The translations under genes and the position numbers were made by a program. From Acidobacteriota bacterium (lineage in GTDB: Bacteria > Acidobacteriota > Thermoanaerobaculia > Multivoradales > JAGPDF01): a DNA stretch of 46,041 nucleotides. Below, piece by piece: positions 25,656 through 33,771 of the stretch. Location: positions 1 to 46,041 of the forward strand of contig JAAYLR010000215.1 of NCBI GenBank assembly GCA_012521815.1. The letters are read 5' to 3'. Numbering within the stretch: the stretch's first letter is position 1; each line of letters begins with the position of its first letter. The notes beneath the pieces were generated by a model. It was not told the origin of the DNA. It saw nothing but the letters and a program-made list of their open reading frames with translations, and searched no databases.

Positions 25656-27949
25656 GGTGCCGAAACACTCCAGGCGGACGTCGATCCCGACTCGAACCCA
25701 TCGGAGAAGATCACGATGGGTGCGATATGAACCCTGCCGTCGGCAGGCATCGCGACACTTGCCAAGACGTAACCCTCGGTGTTGGCCGCAACGGTCGTCG
25801 ACGAGTACGTTCCGGTCGCGAAATTGTCGATCCTTATCAGCACGGGCATCGCCTGGGCGAAGCCGCCCACCGCCAGCGGGAGTGTGTGCGGAGCGTTGCC
25901 GAAACCAGGGATCCCGGTCTCCGGGTAGGTCTCGACGGTCACGTCCGGGTATGGATTCTTTCGTGCTCTGACGTTGTAGAAGTGCTTGCGGAAGTGCAGG
26001 CGTTGAGCACCCAGCTCGTCCACGTGGGTGGGAAGCTGAGGCTCGAGGTGCAGGCCCTGTGGGCCGACTCGATACCCGAGGAATCCATAGAGGGTCGCGA
26101 GGGGAACCAGGGCGTTCTCGATGAATTCGCAGTCCAACCCTATGTTGCCGGCCGAACCGCAGCCCTGGAGGAGGCCGGGGTTGCTCTGGTAGTAGTTTCG
26201 GAAGCCACCAGCAGCCTGGGTCGCGGCGTACCAGGTGCGTATCTGGTCAAGGCGACTCCAGGCGTCATCCGGCCCGCGTATGCGTATCCTGGAGACCAGA
26301 TCGTAGAACGAGAGCCAGAACCAGCCGCCTCCATTCATGACCTGCTGATCCCAGAGAGCGCCTGGGGGAACCGTGAGGTTGCTGCCGAACCAGATGTACA
26401 TTGGCCAAATGTACCAATCTGATACGTCCACCGTATTGGTCCGCGGACCAAAAGTCCAGCCGTAGATCTGAGAGCCGACGGCGTCGTCGCCGGCGACAGT
26501 TCGAGTCCCTGCGATCCAGTCCATCACGATCGGCTTCCGTTGAGGTAGCAACGCATCGTAGAAGATCGCCATGAGGTTCAGCCCGACATGACCGATATCT
26601 CGAAGATTGCCATTGATGTCCCGGACCGCCCCCAGGCGCCCAGAGCTCGAATCCCAGAATCGCTGATCGATGAGCGCCTTGGCCTGCGCAGCCTGCTGAC
26701 GGTAGGTAGCCGCAGTCTCGCCATAGGGATTCGGTGCCACGCCCCATTGCGGATTCGCGGCTGCTGCATCCTCGAGGTCGGCCAGCGCCAAGAGCGCCGC
26801 GTAGTAGTGAACCGAGGCATAGGCATCCTCGCGTCCGCTCGGCCAGATATCGTAGATGCTTCCCTGGATGCCGTGACCGAAATTGAGCTGGCCAGAGACC
26901 TTGCCCGGCAATCCGTCGTGACCCGGCCAATCCAGATAGACGTACCCTTGTGCGGTACCGCCCATCTTGGTGTTCACGAAGTTCATGGCCTGCCTGGCGC
27001 GATCGAGGATCGACCCCTGTGGTGTTCCCGTGTCGGTGAAGACCTGAGGCTCTCCCGTGTTGAAGTAAAAGAGCGCAGCACTGAGGATGTAGTTCAGGTT
27101 GTTGACCGTGCTTCGAGCATCGTATGCAAGGACGATTCGATCGATCTCCACTCGTCGGCCAGCCTGTCCGTCGAACACCGGGTCAAAACGGAGGCGTGTG
27201 ATGATCCCGGTCCACTCGGGGTGCTCGTAGATCGGGATCATGTAAGCGGCGGGCGCCTGGGGATAGTTCTCCTGCGGAGAGAGGAGAGAGAAGGTCCGAG
27301 ACCTCGTCTCGCTGAATGTAGGGGCGTCTTGTCGCTGCCAGAATAGCTGGCCGACGGCACCAGAACAATCGGTAGATACGTCAACGCAGCGGAGGTGAAT
27401 CTCGATGAGGTGCGCTTGGCTTGCTGCGACTGCAATTGTTGGCGAGATCAACTGGGGGTCGGAAGATGGAAGCTCGACTCGCCACAAGCCTCCGCTTACC
27501 GTGGACGTGCCTGTGTTCACGGCCGCCCAGCCCTCTGTGTCAGAACCGTTGAACTCCCAGCCTTTGAGTCTGCCCTGGCTTGCGGTGTAGTCGGGGAAAG
27601 GCCACAGTGGACCGTTGAAATGGTGGTAGACGTAGCCTTGCGGATCCAGACGCGCCGCTCGCAGCGCGAAGCGAATGCCACTCAGGAGCTCGGAGCTGCC
27701 GATGGTGCCGAGAGGTAGATTCCCGAGGGCTGCGAAGTTGAGCCATTCCATGCTGAAGCCTTGATTCGCCAGAGTTTGACCTGACGGATTACGCGTTGGG
27801 TCGTAGTAGAGGTGAAGCATGTCGGTGATCTGCTGGGCAGCGGCAGCGTCAGACGATGTAAATTCCAGCGTGTCCAGGACTCTGGCTGAAACACCAGCGC
27901 CAACCACCGTGCATGCGATTGCGGCGAGTATCGAGACTCTGTGACGCAT
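25652..27949 (-). CDS. Secreted protein with jelly-roll-like and putative six-hairpin regions and a C-terminal DGFESG motif
   Basis: A 765-aa exported protein; the exact function is not recognised. The start MRHRVSILAAIA is chosen because it opens the signal peptide and has GAGGT at good spacing; an earlier ATG at 27991 lacks a site. A beta-sandwich-like region begins at KGWEFNGSDTEGW, a pattern found in carbohydrate-binding-like modules. The middle is helical and rich in Trp and Tyr (ASVHYYAALLALADLED, GWFWLSFYDLV), reminiscent of alpha/alpha-toroid glycosidases. The protein ends with IFSDGFESGSTSAWS, a short C-terminal motif I associate with secreted proteins of Acidobacteriota and some Gammaproteobacteria. 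It has lower G+C than the neighbours and is translationally coupled to the DUF2142 gene. Confidence 0.6.
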   Translation of the reverse strand: MRHRVSILAAIACTVVGAGVSARVLDTLEFTSSDAAAAQQITDMLHLYYDPTRNPSGQTLANQGFSMEWLNFAALGNLPLGTIGSSELLSGIRFALRAARLDPQGYVYHHFNGPLWPFPDYTASQGRLKGWEFNGSDTEGWAAVNTGTSTVSGGLWRVELPSSDPQLISPTIAVAASQAHLIEIHLRCVDVSTDCSGAVGQLFWQRQDAPTFSETRSRTFSLLSPQENYPQAPAAYMIPIYEHPEWTGIITRLRFDPVFDGQAGRRVEIDRIVLAYDARSTVNNLNYILSAALFYFNTGEPQVFTDTGTPQGSILDRARQAMNFVNTKMGGTAQGYVYLDWPGHDGLPGKVSGQLNFGHGIQGSIYDIWPSGREDAYASVHYYAALLALADLEDAAAANPQWGVAPNPYGETAATYRQQAAQAKALIDQRFWDSSSGRLGAVRDINGNLRDIGHVGLNLMAIFYDALLPQRKPIVMDWIAGTRTVAGDDAVGSQIYGWTFGPRTNTVDVSDWYIWPMYIWFGSNLTVPPGALWDQQVMNGGGWFWLSFYDLVSRIRIRGPDDAWSRLDQIRTWYAATQAAGGFRNYYQSNPGLLQGCGSAGNIGLDCEFIENALVPLATLYGFLGYRVGPQGLHLEPQLPTHVDELGAQRLHFRKHFYNVRARKNPYPDVTVETYPETGIPGFGNAPHTLPLAVGGFAQAMPVLIRIDNFATGTYSSTTVAANTEGYVLASVAMPADGRVHIAPIVIFSDGFESGSTSAWSVSAP

Positions 27950-28062
27950 ATTCGTGTACCTCGAGGTCAGGTAGGGCGTATCAGGCTTCATTCGTGGTGG
28001 TCAGCTTAGCCCAGGTCCACGAGTAAGCCCGCCTTGGGCCTGCCCCGCTTCGGTGGACGCTA

Positions 28063-28302
28063 CTAGATGGAGCCCTGCAGGGGCTCCAGCAGCCCTTCGG
28101 TCCTACGGAAACGAGGCGCGTCGCGGGGCGCGTCGTCAGGGTGGCGTGCGGCGTGAAGCGTCTCGAAGCGCATCGGGCTGACGTTGCCGAGGGCCGAGTG
28201 ACGGCGGCGCGGGTTGTAGAAGCCCTCATGCAGATTGGACGCCTCTTCGCGACAAGCTCTCCAGACGGCGCGTCTCTCGACCCCCTCAAATGTGGTGCCA
28301 AG
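28063..28302 (-). pseudogene. IS3-family transposase remnant (C-terminal end)
   Basis: The minus strand reads ERRAVWRACREEASNL, then HEGFYNPRRRHSALGNVSPM and RFETLHAARH, ending at a stop at 28063-28065. The FYNxRRRHSALGxxSPxxFE block is the hallmark C-terminus of IS3-type OrfB transposases. The frame is bounded upstream by a stop at 28303-28305, so the catalytic DDE core and OrfA are gone. It sits between the low-G+C gene pair and the next high-G+C gene. Of the remaining gap from 27950 to 28352, only the hairpin at 28336-28354 and a GGAGCCC/GGGCTCC hairpin at 28069-28087 stand out. Confidence 0.82.
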
Positions 28303-28335
28303 CTATTTCCGGCAAGGCCGTCACCGGGTGACCGC

Positions 28336-28354
28336 GAGGCGCTCACCGCGCCTC
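28336..28354 (-). terminator. Hairpin at the 3' end of the carboxypeptidase-regulatory-like gene
   Basis: A perfect 7-bp stem (GAGGCGC/GCGCCTC) with a 5-nt loop ends at the minus-strand stop codon at 28353-28355. No T-tract follows, so the call is moderate. Confidence 0.4.
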
Positions 28355-30851
28355 AGCGCTCGCCGGCTTCGGCCTCCGCGCCGAGGTCGATCACCTGCTC
28401 GGTTCCCGGCTCGAGGTGGAACGACGCGAGGGGCACCCCGGAGAGCGGCTCGCCCTGCAGAACCCCGCGAAGCACCGAGAGAGAGTTCCACTCGGGCGAG
28501 CGCACCAGCATCCACGACCCTGCGGCCAGACCGTCCAGCCGGAGAACACCGTCGCGAAGCCCGGTCTCGAGCAGGTTGACCAGACCGCCCAGCGGGAGGA
28601 CGGCCTCCGCCCCGACGAGGTAGAGCGGAGCCGTGAGCAGCAGCGCTCCCCCGGGGCCTTCGTCCAGGATCGCCCGCTCCTTGGGAACTCGACGGACGGC
28701 GCGCAGCAGGAGTGAACCCGTGGGCGGGACCACGAGGCGGTGCAGGCCGCCGCGCCCGGTGTCGACCCGGAAGCCGGCGATCGCGCGGCCCGGGGCGTCG
28801 AGGAGCACGAGCGCCCGCCCCCGCGCGCCCCCACGCAGGCGGACGGTCGCACGCCCCCCGACATCGGTGACGAACTGGTGCCCATCGATTTCACCGTCCG
28901 CGCGAAGGGCAAAGACAACGCCCCCGGCTGTCGGGAAGGGAAAGCCCTCCGCGGAGACGAAGGCGAGATCGAGCGGGCGCGACGCGCGCAGCACGAGCAC
29001 GATACCGGTGAGCTGCCCGTCCTCGGGCAGCTCCACGACCTTCGAATCGCTTGCCTCCTCGTCGCCTTCACTCCCTGCCCGGAGGCGGTAGCTCCCGCCG
29101 GCCAGGCGCGTCAGCGCGAAGCTGCCGTCCTCGCGGAGCCGGGCGGAGGGGGCGCGGCTTGGTCTCACGACCTCGCACTCCGGCCCCTGCCCGCAGTCGA
29201 CGCCGAGCGCGTTGACGAAGCCCTTTCCCACCGGCTCCCCCTCTTCGTCCACCACCCGGCCCTCGATCCGCCCGCGCGGCGGCCGCACGATCACCTCGTC
29301 GCGCGGGTCCTCGAAACGCACCTCCGGGACGACGGTCTCCTGCTCGCTCGCCGGGTCGAACCAGCGGACCGTGTACTTTCCGGGGCCCGGGAGCCGGATC
29401 GTGAACGAACCGTCCCGTTCGGAATCGGTGGAAACCGTCCCGCCAGTCCGCCCCTCCTGCTCGTCCCAGCTGAAGCTCAGGTGGAAAGCGAGGCCCCGCT
29501 CCTCCTGGCGCTCTCCCGCCTCCGTCTCGCCGTCGTCCTCGATCCGGCCATGGAAGGTGAGACGGCGCGCGAGCGGCGGCACCGGGAACTCCACGAAGCG
29601 CGTCTCCCCCTCGGCGAGCTCCAGGGTGCGGCTGCCTGCGATGCCCACCATCTCCTCGTCATCGAAAACGAACAGCTCGACCCGCCACGCTCCCGGCGGC
29701 AGACCTCCAAGCGTCACCGCGCCACCGGGCAGCAACGCCTTCTCGACGACCGGAGCCTGCATCTGCGCCAGCCCCTCTTCCCCCGCGTCCGGGGCGGCCG
29801 ACGTGAGCCGGGCGAGCAGTTCCAACTGCTCCGCTCCAGCTTCCGCCTCGGTCACCACGGTGATCGCCGCCCCGAGCTGCTCGCGTACCTTGCCCAGGTC
29901 GTGGCGCGCTCCGGGGGCGAGATCGGGGGCTTCCGCCACCACCGACGCCAGCGTCTCGGAACGCGGCACCACGACCACCGCATGCGCCCCCGCCGGGAGC
30001 CCTTCGAACACCACCCGTCCGTCCCGATCGCTCACCTCTCGGCCCAGGACGCGCGGCCTCCGGCCCGCGAGCAGCTCCCGCACGACTCCCGGTGCCTGCT
30101 TCGGGGCCGTCAACAGCACCTCGACCTCCCGCACCGGCGCGCGGCCGGCGCTGTCGACGACCGTGAGCGCCACCTCGACCGCCGGCGTGAGCCGTCGCGT
30201 TCCGAGGTCCCGCCTCCCCCCGGGCGGCACCTCCACGCCGAACGCCGTCTCCGGGGCGAAACCGGGGAAGCGCGCCAGCAGGTCGAGGCAGCCGGTGGGA
30301 ACGACTGCCTCGGCCTCTCCCTCCGGACCCACGACGAGCGGCAGCGAGAAAGTGAAGACCGGCGCCCGGCCGGCGCTCCGGCAGTCGCGCACCGTCCACT
30401 GCGGATCGCCGTGCAACTGCCGCCCCGGTGGCGGCAGGAAGCGCGCCGCCACCCGCCCGGCGGCGAGGAGCGGCACCTCGAGCGCCGGGCGCTCGCCCTC
30501 CGCACAGGCCGCCGAGGGCAGCGCGAAGACGAGCGACACCAGCCCGGGCGCATGCACCCGGTAGAGGGCCTCCGCGGCGCACGGCACGTCGAGGTCGACC
30601 GCGAGCCGCCCCTCGCCCGCCTCCCGGAGCCGCACCGGCACGGCCTCCCGGTCGCCCCCCGCGACCCGCTCGACGAAGATCGCGGTCGGATCGGCGACCG
30701 GCACCGCCGGCACGAGGAGGAGCTCCATCCGCGCCGGGACCGGCTCTTCGGAGGGGCCGACCGGTGGCTCCTCGGAGGCGACCCCACCTGCCCCGAAGAG
30801 GGCGAGTGCCACCGCCACCGAAAGCACTGCGAACGGCTGGCCTCTCCTCAC
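28353..30851 (-). CDS. Large secreted protein with carboxypeptidase-regulatory-like repeats
   Basis: An 832-aa exported protein. The GTG at 30849-30851 is chosen because a strong GGAGG lies 6 nt upstream and the signal peptide (VRRGQPFAVLSVAVALALF) begins there. A candidate TAGCAT -10 at 30890-30895 would place the transcript start downstream of the alternative ATG at 30911. The body is a chain of beta-sandwich modules of the CarboxypepD_reg/SdrD-B type: VSDRDGRVVFEGLPAGAHAV, DGSFTIRLPGPGKYTVRW, RGRIEGRVVDEEGEPVGKG and DGSFALTRLAGGSYRLRAG. No enzyme motif was seen. Such proteins are usually surface or periplasmic structural proteins; the role is unknown. Confidence 0.75.
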   Translation of the reverse strand: MRRGQPFAVLSVAVALALFGAGGVASEEPPVGPSEEPVPARMELLLVPAVPVADPTAIFVERVAGGDREAVPVRLREAGEGRLAVDLDVPCAAEALYRVHAPGLVSLVFALPSAACAEGERPALEVPLLAAGRVAARFLPPPGRQLHGDPQWTVRDCRSAGRAPVFTFSLPLVVGPEGEAEAVVPTGCLDLLARFPGFAPETAFGVEVPPGGRRDLGTRRLTPAVEVALTVVDSAGRAPVREVEVLLTAPKQAPGVVRELLAGRRPRVLGREVSDRDGRVVFEGLPAGAHAVVVVPRSETLASVVAEAPDLAPGARHDLGKVREQLGAAITVVTEAEAGAEQLELLARLTSAAPDAGEEGLAQMQAPVVEKALLPGGAVTLGGLPPGAWRVELFVFDDEEMVGIAGSRTLELAEGETRFVEFPVPPLARRLTFHGRIEDDGETEAGERQEERGLAFHLSFSWDEQEGRTGGTVSTDSERDGSFTIRLPGPGKYTVRWFDPASEQETVVPEVRFEDPRDEVIVRPPRGRIEGRVVDEEGEPVGKGFVNALGVDCGQGPECEVVRPSRAPSARLREDGSFALTRLAGGSYRLRAGSEGDEEASDSKVVELPEDGQLTGIVLVLRASRPLDLAFVSAEGFPFPTAGGVVFALRADGEIDGHQFVTDVGGRATVRLRGGARGRALVLLDAPGRAIAGFRVDTGRGGLHRLVVPPTGSLLLRAVRRVPKERAILDEGPGGALLLTAPLYLVGAEAVLPLGGLVNLLETGLRDGVLRLDGLAAGSWMLVRSPEWNSLSVLRGVLQGEPLSGVPLASFHLEPGTEQVIDLGAEAEAGER

Positions 30852-30954
30852 GACCCACCTCCTCTCGCCGAGTCCGCGTCTCTTTCCTGATGCTACCGAA
30901 ACCACGCCCATCGCCCGGAGCGATCTCGCCGGAACGAGTCTCCCGCCGGGCTGG

Positions 30955-30963
30955 TGGTACCTT
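30955..30963 (+). promoter_or_regulatory. Extended -10 promoter placed for a leaderless GTG start
   Basis: TGG-TACCTT ends at 30963, and exactly 6 nt later lies the GTG at 30970 that opens the N-terminal part of the GT-C membrane gene. No -35 is recognisable. The arrangement copies that at 5511-5519 on the other strand. Confidence 0.5.
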
Positions 30964-30969
30964 CACGCT

Positions 30970-31095
30970 GTGATCCACACCCGGAGGAAGGCGAAGGATG
31001 GCGGTGGTGACCGGTCTGGCCGCCGGGGCGTCCCGAGGAGCTGGCTCGTCGGGGCGCTGCTGCTCCAGCTGCTCCCCTTCGCCGGCTGGCGTTGA
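30970..31095 (+). pseudogene. N-terminal fragment (first membrane segment) of the GT-C gene, separated by a frameshift
   Basis: From the GTG at 30970 the frame reads MIHTRRKAKDGG, a basic linker, and then the hydrophobic segment WLVGALLLQLLPFAGW. It stops at TGA 31093-31095. The continuation expected of a GT-C glycosyltransferase ([10 protein letters not shown]) is in the frame one base back. One missing T near 31091-31094 explains the break. The stop also overlaps a TTG (TTGA), so reinitiation as a separate 41-aa peptide is an alternative. Confidence 0.6.
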
Positions 31096-32258
31096 TCGGG
31101 GGCGACGAGCCTCATTACGCGCTCCTCGCCCACTCGCTCGCCGCCGACGGCGATCTCGAGCTCGAGGACGACTACGAGGCCGTCGAGATGGGGAGCGCGG
31201 CAGCCGGCCGGAAGCGGGCCGGGCAGCGGCTCGACCGGCACCTCCGCGAACACGAAGGGCGTCTCGTGCCCGCCCATCCGGCCGGGATGCCCGCCCTCCT
31301 CGCGCCGCTGCTTGCCGTCCAGCTGGCGATCGCTCCCGCGGCGGCGCCCGACCTCCTGATCGGGCTGACCGGGCTCGCCCTCACCTTCGCCGCCCTGCTC
31401 GCCGGAGCGAGGCTCCTCGGCCGCTGGCTCGGAGAGCCGGTGACCGGAACGGTGGCGGCGCTCGCGACCTACTTCGCTTCCCCGCTCTGGTTCTCCTCGC
31501 GAACCTTCTTCACCGAGCCGTACACCTGGTCGCTCGCGGTCCTCTCGGTCGCGGCCGTGGCCGCGGGCCGGCTCGGCGCCGGCTCGCTCCTCCTCGGGCT
31601 GGCTCTGATCACGAAAGAGAGCGCCCTGCTGCTCGTGCTCGCGGTGCTCGGCGGCGCCGCAACCCGCCTGGGCCAGCGGCGAGCCGCCGCGCTCGCCGTG
31701 GGTCCCGTGCTGGCCGGGACGGCGTGGATCGCGAGCAACGTCGTCCGCGGGCTGCCGCCGCTCCACACTCCCCAACCCTTCCAGGCCGGAGACCTCCTCG
31801 AAGGTGTCAGCGGTCTCCTCCTCTCCGGCGATCGCGGTCTCGTCTGGTTCGCACCGATTCTCGTGGCCGGAGTCGTGATCTGGCTCACGGGAGCCGCGCT
31901 AGATGCGCTTCGGGGACGGCACCGGGCGGAGAGAGCCCTTCTCCCCTTCTCCCCTTCTCCCCTTCTCCCCTTCTCCCCTTCTCCCCTTCTCCCCTTCGCA
32001 CTTCTCGCCTTTGTCGCGTACTTCGTTCTGGCGGCCGCCTGGATCGACTGGCGTGGCGGTAGCGGGTTCGGTCCGCGCCTGCTGCTCCCCGGCCTTCCCG
32101 GTCTCGCCCTCCCCCTAGCCCTCGCGATCCGGACCGGGCAACGGGCGGTGCGCCTCGGGCTCGCCGCGCGCCCCGCGGTGACGGTGGCGGGCGTCGCTCT
32201 CGCCGCCTGGCTCGCCTCTCGCCTGCTGCGCCGGCTGCCTCCGGCGAGCCCGGCCTGA
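31092..32258 (+). CDS. GT-C (GT39-like) membrane glycosyltransferase, body of a frameshifted gene
   Basis: 388 aa from a TTG at 31092. The frame begins at [20 protein letters not shown], the acidic first-loop motif of GT39-type dolichyl/polyprenyl-phosphate-sugar glycosyltransferases, and continues with about eight hydrophobic segments. [20 protein letters not shown] and the late [20 protein letters not shown] are typical of this family. The first membrane helix is encoded in another frame upstream (30970-31095), so the intact gene would be 30970-32258. A tandem octanucleotide (31936-31997) encodes LLPFSPSP repeats in the middle. The protein may decorate surface glycans. Present activity is doubtful unless the frame is restored or reinitiation occurs. 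Confidence 0.7.
   Translation: MIGGDEPHYALLAHSLAADGDLELEDDYEAVEMGSAAAGRKRAGQRLDRHLREHEGRLVPAHPAGMPALLAPLLAVQLAIAPAAAPDLLIGLTGLALTFAALLAGARLLGRWLGEPVTGTVAALATYFASPLWFSSRTFFTEPYTWSLAVLSVAAVAAGRLGAGSLLLGLALITKESALLLVLAVLGGAATRLGQRRAAALAVGPVLAGTAWIASNVVRGLPPLHTPQPFQAGDLLEGVSGLLLSGDRGLVWFAPILVAGVVIWLTGAALDALRGRHRAERALLPFSPSPLLPFSPSPLLPFALLAFVAYFVLAAAWIDWRGGSGFGPRLLLPGLPGLALPLALAIRTGQRAVRLGLAARPAVTVAGVALAAWLASRLLRRLPPASPA
31936..31997 (+). repeat. Tandem octanucleotide repeat (CCCCTTCT)n
   Basis: Six perfect CCCCTTCT units (31943-31990) are flanked by partial units of 7 nt on each side, 62 bp in all. The unit is not a multiple of three, so loss or gain of one copy shifts the frame of the GT-C gene. 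In the present state the downstream frame matches the family C-terminus. Confidence 0.93.
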
Positions 32259-32339
32259 CCCTCGACGCCGCGGGCAGCCAACCCGGGGGGCTGCTCCCGG
32301 GGTCCGATCCGTACGGGTCATGAGCCCTTCTCCCTGCCC

Positions 32340-32359
32340 GGGTGCCAGGCGATCTGCGG
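32340..32359 (+). repeat. Third copy of the GGGTGCCAGGCGATYTGCGG repeat
   Basis: It is identical to 24238-24257 at 19 of 20 positions. It lies in the 265-nt gap before tyrS, which also holds a GGCGGCGT/ACGCCGCC hairpin (32361-32386). I see no gene in 32259-32523. Confidence 0.6.
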
Positions 32360-32504
32360 TGGCGGCGTGCTCAGGGGTACGCCGCCGGGAGGGGGGCGGC
32401 GAGGCGCAGCTGGCAGGCCTGCGGGCGGTCCACGAGACCGCTCGCGACCCTCAGCCAGCCGATCAGCCCCGGGAGGCCGCCGAGCCCGAAGAGCCCGGCG
32501 CCTC

Positions 32505-32513
32505 TGCTAACCT
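32505..32513 (+). promoter_or_regulatory. Extended -10 promoter for tyrS
   Basis: TGC-TAACCT ends 10 nt before the tyrS ATG. With a start site 6-7 nt downstream, the leader would be only 3-4 nt. No Shine-Dalgarno sequence or T-box-like leader precedes tyrS. Confidence 0.45.
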
Positions 32514-32523
32514 TCCGCCCGCC

Positions 32524-33765
32524 ATGAGCTCACCGTTTCCTCCCGTCGACGAGCAGCTCGCGCTGCTGCAGCGGGGCGTGGTGGATCTCGTCTCGGAGGA
32601 GGACCTCCGGCGCAAGCTCGAGCGCGCGGTGGCGACCGGCGTGCCGCTCGTCGCCAAGGCGGGGTTCGATCCGTCCGCTCCCGATCTCCACCTCGGCCAC
32701 ACCGTGCTGCTGCGCAAGATGCGCCACTTCCAGCAGCTCGGCCACCGGGTCGTCTTCCTCATCGGCGACTTCACGGCGATGATCGGCGACCCGTCGGGGA
32801 AGAAGGCGACCCGGCCGCAGCTCAGCCGCGAAGAGATCGACGCGAACGCCGAGACCTACGCCCGGCAGGTCTACCGGATCCTCGACCCCGAGCGGACCGA
32901 GATCCGGTACAACAGCGAGTGGCTCGCGCCGATGGGCGCCGAGGGGATGATCCGCCTCGCCGGCCGCTGGACGCTCGCCCGGATGATGGAGCGGGACGAC
33001 TTCCGTACCCGCTTCCAGAACAACCAGCCGATCTCGATCCACGAGCTGCTCTACCCGCTCGTGCAGGCGAAGGACTCCGTCGAGATGGCGAAGCGCGCCG
33101 ACCTCGGCTGCGACGTCGAGCTCGGCGGCCACGATCAGATCTTCAACCTCCTCGTCGGCCGGGGGCTGATGAAGGATGAGGGGCTCGAACCGCAGGTCGC
33201 GCTGACCGTGCCGCTGCTCGTCGGCCTCGACGGCCACGACAAGATGTCGAAGAGCCTCGGCAACGCGATCGCGGTGGAGGATCCCCCCCAGGAGATCTAC
33301 GGCCGCACGATGTCGATCCCGGACTCGCTGATGTGGGAGTGGTACCTCCTGCTCACCGACCTCGAGGAGGCCGAGATCGCCCGCCGGCGGCGTGAGGTCG
33401 AGGCCGGGCGGCTCCACCCGAAGGGGATCAAGCAGGAGCTCGCCCGGCGCCTCGTCACCGACTACCACGGCGCGGCGGCGGCCCGGGAGGCCGAGGCCGA
33501 GTTCGAGCGGGTCTTCGCCGGCGGCGGGGTGCCCGACGAGCTCCCGGAGATCGCGCTCGCCGGCGGCCAGCCGCTCATCACCCTGCTCGCCGAAGCGGGC
33601 CTCGCCCCGAGCCGCAACGAGGCACGACGGCTCGTCGAGCAGGGAGCGGTGACGATCGACGGCGAGCGGGCGAGCGCCCCGCTCGCCCCCCTCGCCGCGC
33701 GCGCCGAGCCGTACCTCGTCAAGGTAGGCAAGCGCCGCTTCGCCCGTCTCCGTCTCGGAGGCTGA
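32524..33765 (+). CDS. tyrS: Tyrosyl-tRNA synthetase
   Basis: Charges tRNA-Tyr. It is 413 aa from the ATG at 32524. The class-I signature appears as HLGH (56-59) and the second motif as KMSKS (240-244). [16 protein letters not shown] marks the Rossmann core, and a C-terminal S4 RNA-binding domain ([21 protein letters not shown]) closes the protein. The HLGH version with the [13 protein letters not shown] context fits the TyrZ-like subgroup. The ATG lies just after a TGCTAACCT element and has no Shine-Dalgarno sequence. The open frame reaching back to 32320 has no similarity. Confidence 0.96.
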   Translation: MSSPFPPVDEQLALLQRGVVDLVSEEDLRRKLERAVATGVPLVAKAGFDPSAPDLHLGHTVLLRKMRHFQQLGHRVVFLIGDFTAMIGDPSGKKATRPQLSREEIDANAETYARQVYRILDPERTEIRYNSEWLAPMGAEGMIRLAGRWTLARMMERDDFRTRFQNNQPISIHELLYPLVQAKDSVEMAKRADLGCDVELGGHDQIFNLLVGRGLMKDEGLEPQVALTVPLLVGLDGHDKMSKSLGNAIAVEDPPQEIYGRTMSIPDSLMWEWYLLLTDLEEAEIARRRREVEAGRLHPKGIKQELARRLVTDYHGAAAAREAEAEFERVFAGGGVPDELPEIALAGGQPLITLLAEAGLAPSRNEARRLVEQGAVTIDGERASAPLAPLAARAEPYLVKVGKRRFARLRLGG

Positions 33766-33771
33766 ACCGCC

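Noticed and set aside
31903-32118. Alternative frame through the octanucleotide repeat as a separate gene
   Set aside because: It reads the repeat in another frame and lacks GT-C motifs; the GT-C frame continues with the family-typical [17 protein letters not shown] end.
32342-32527. Small open frame beginning [11 protein letters not shown] before tyrS
   Set aside because: It starts within the dispersed repeat, has no ribosome-binding site or family similarity, and its composition is like shadow frames.
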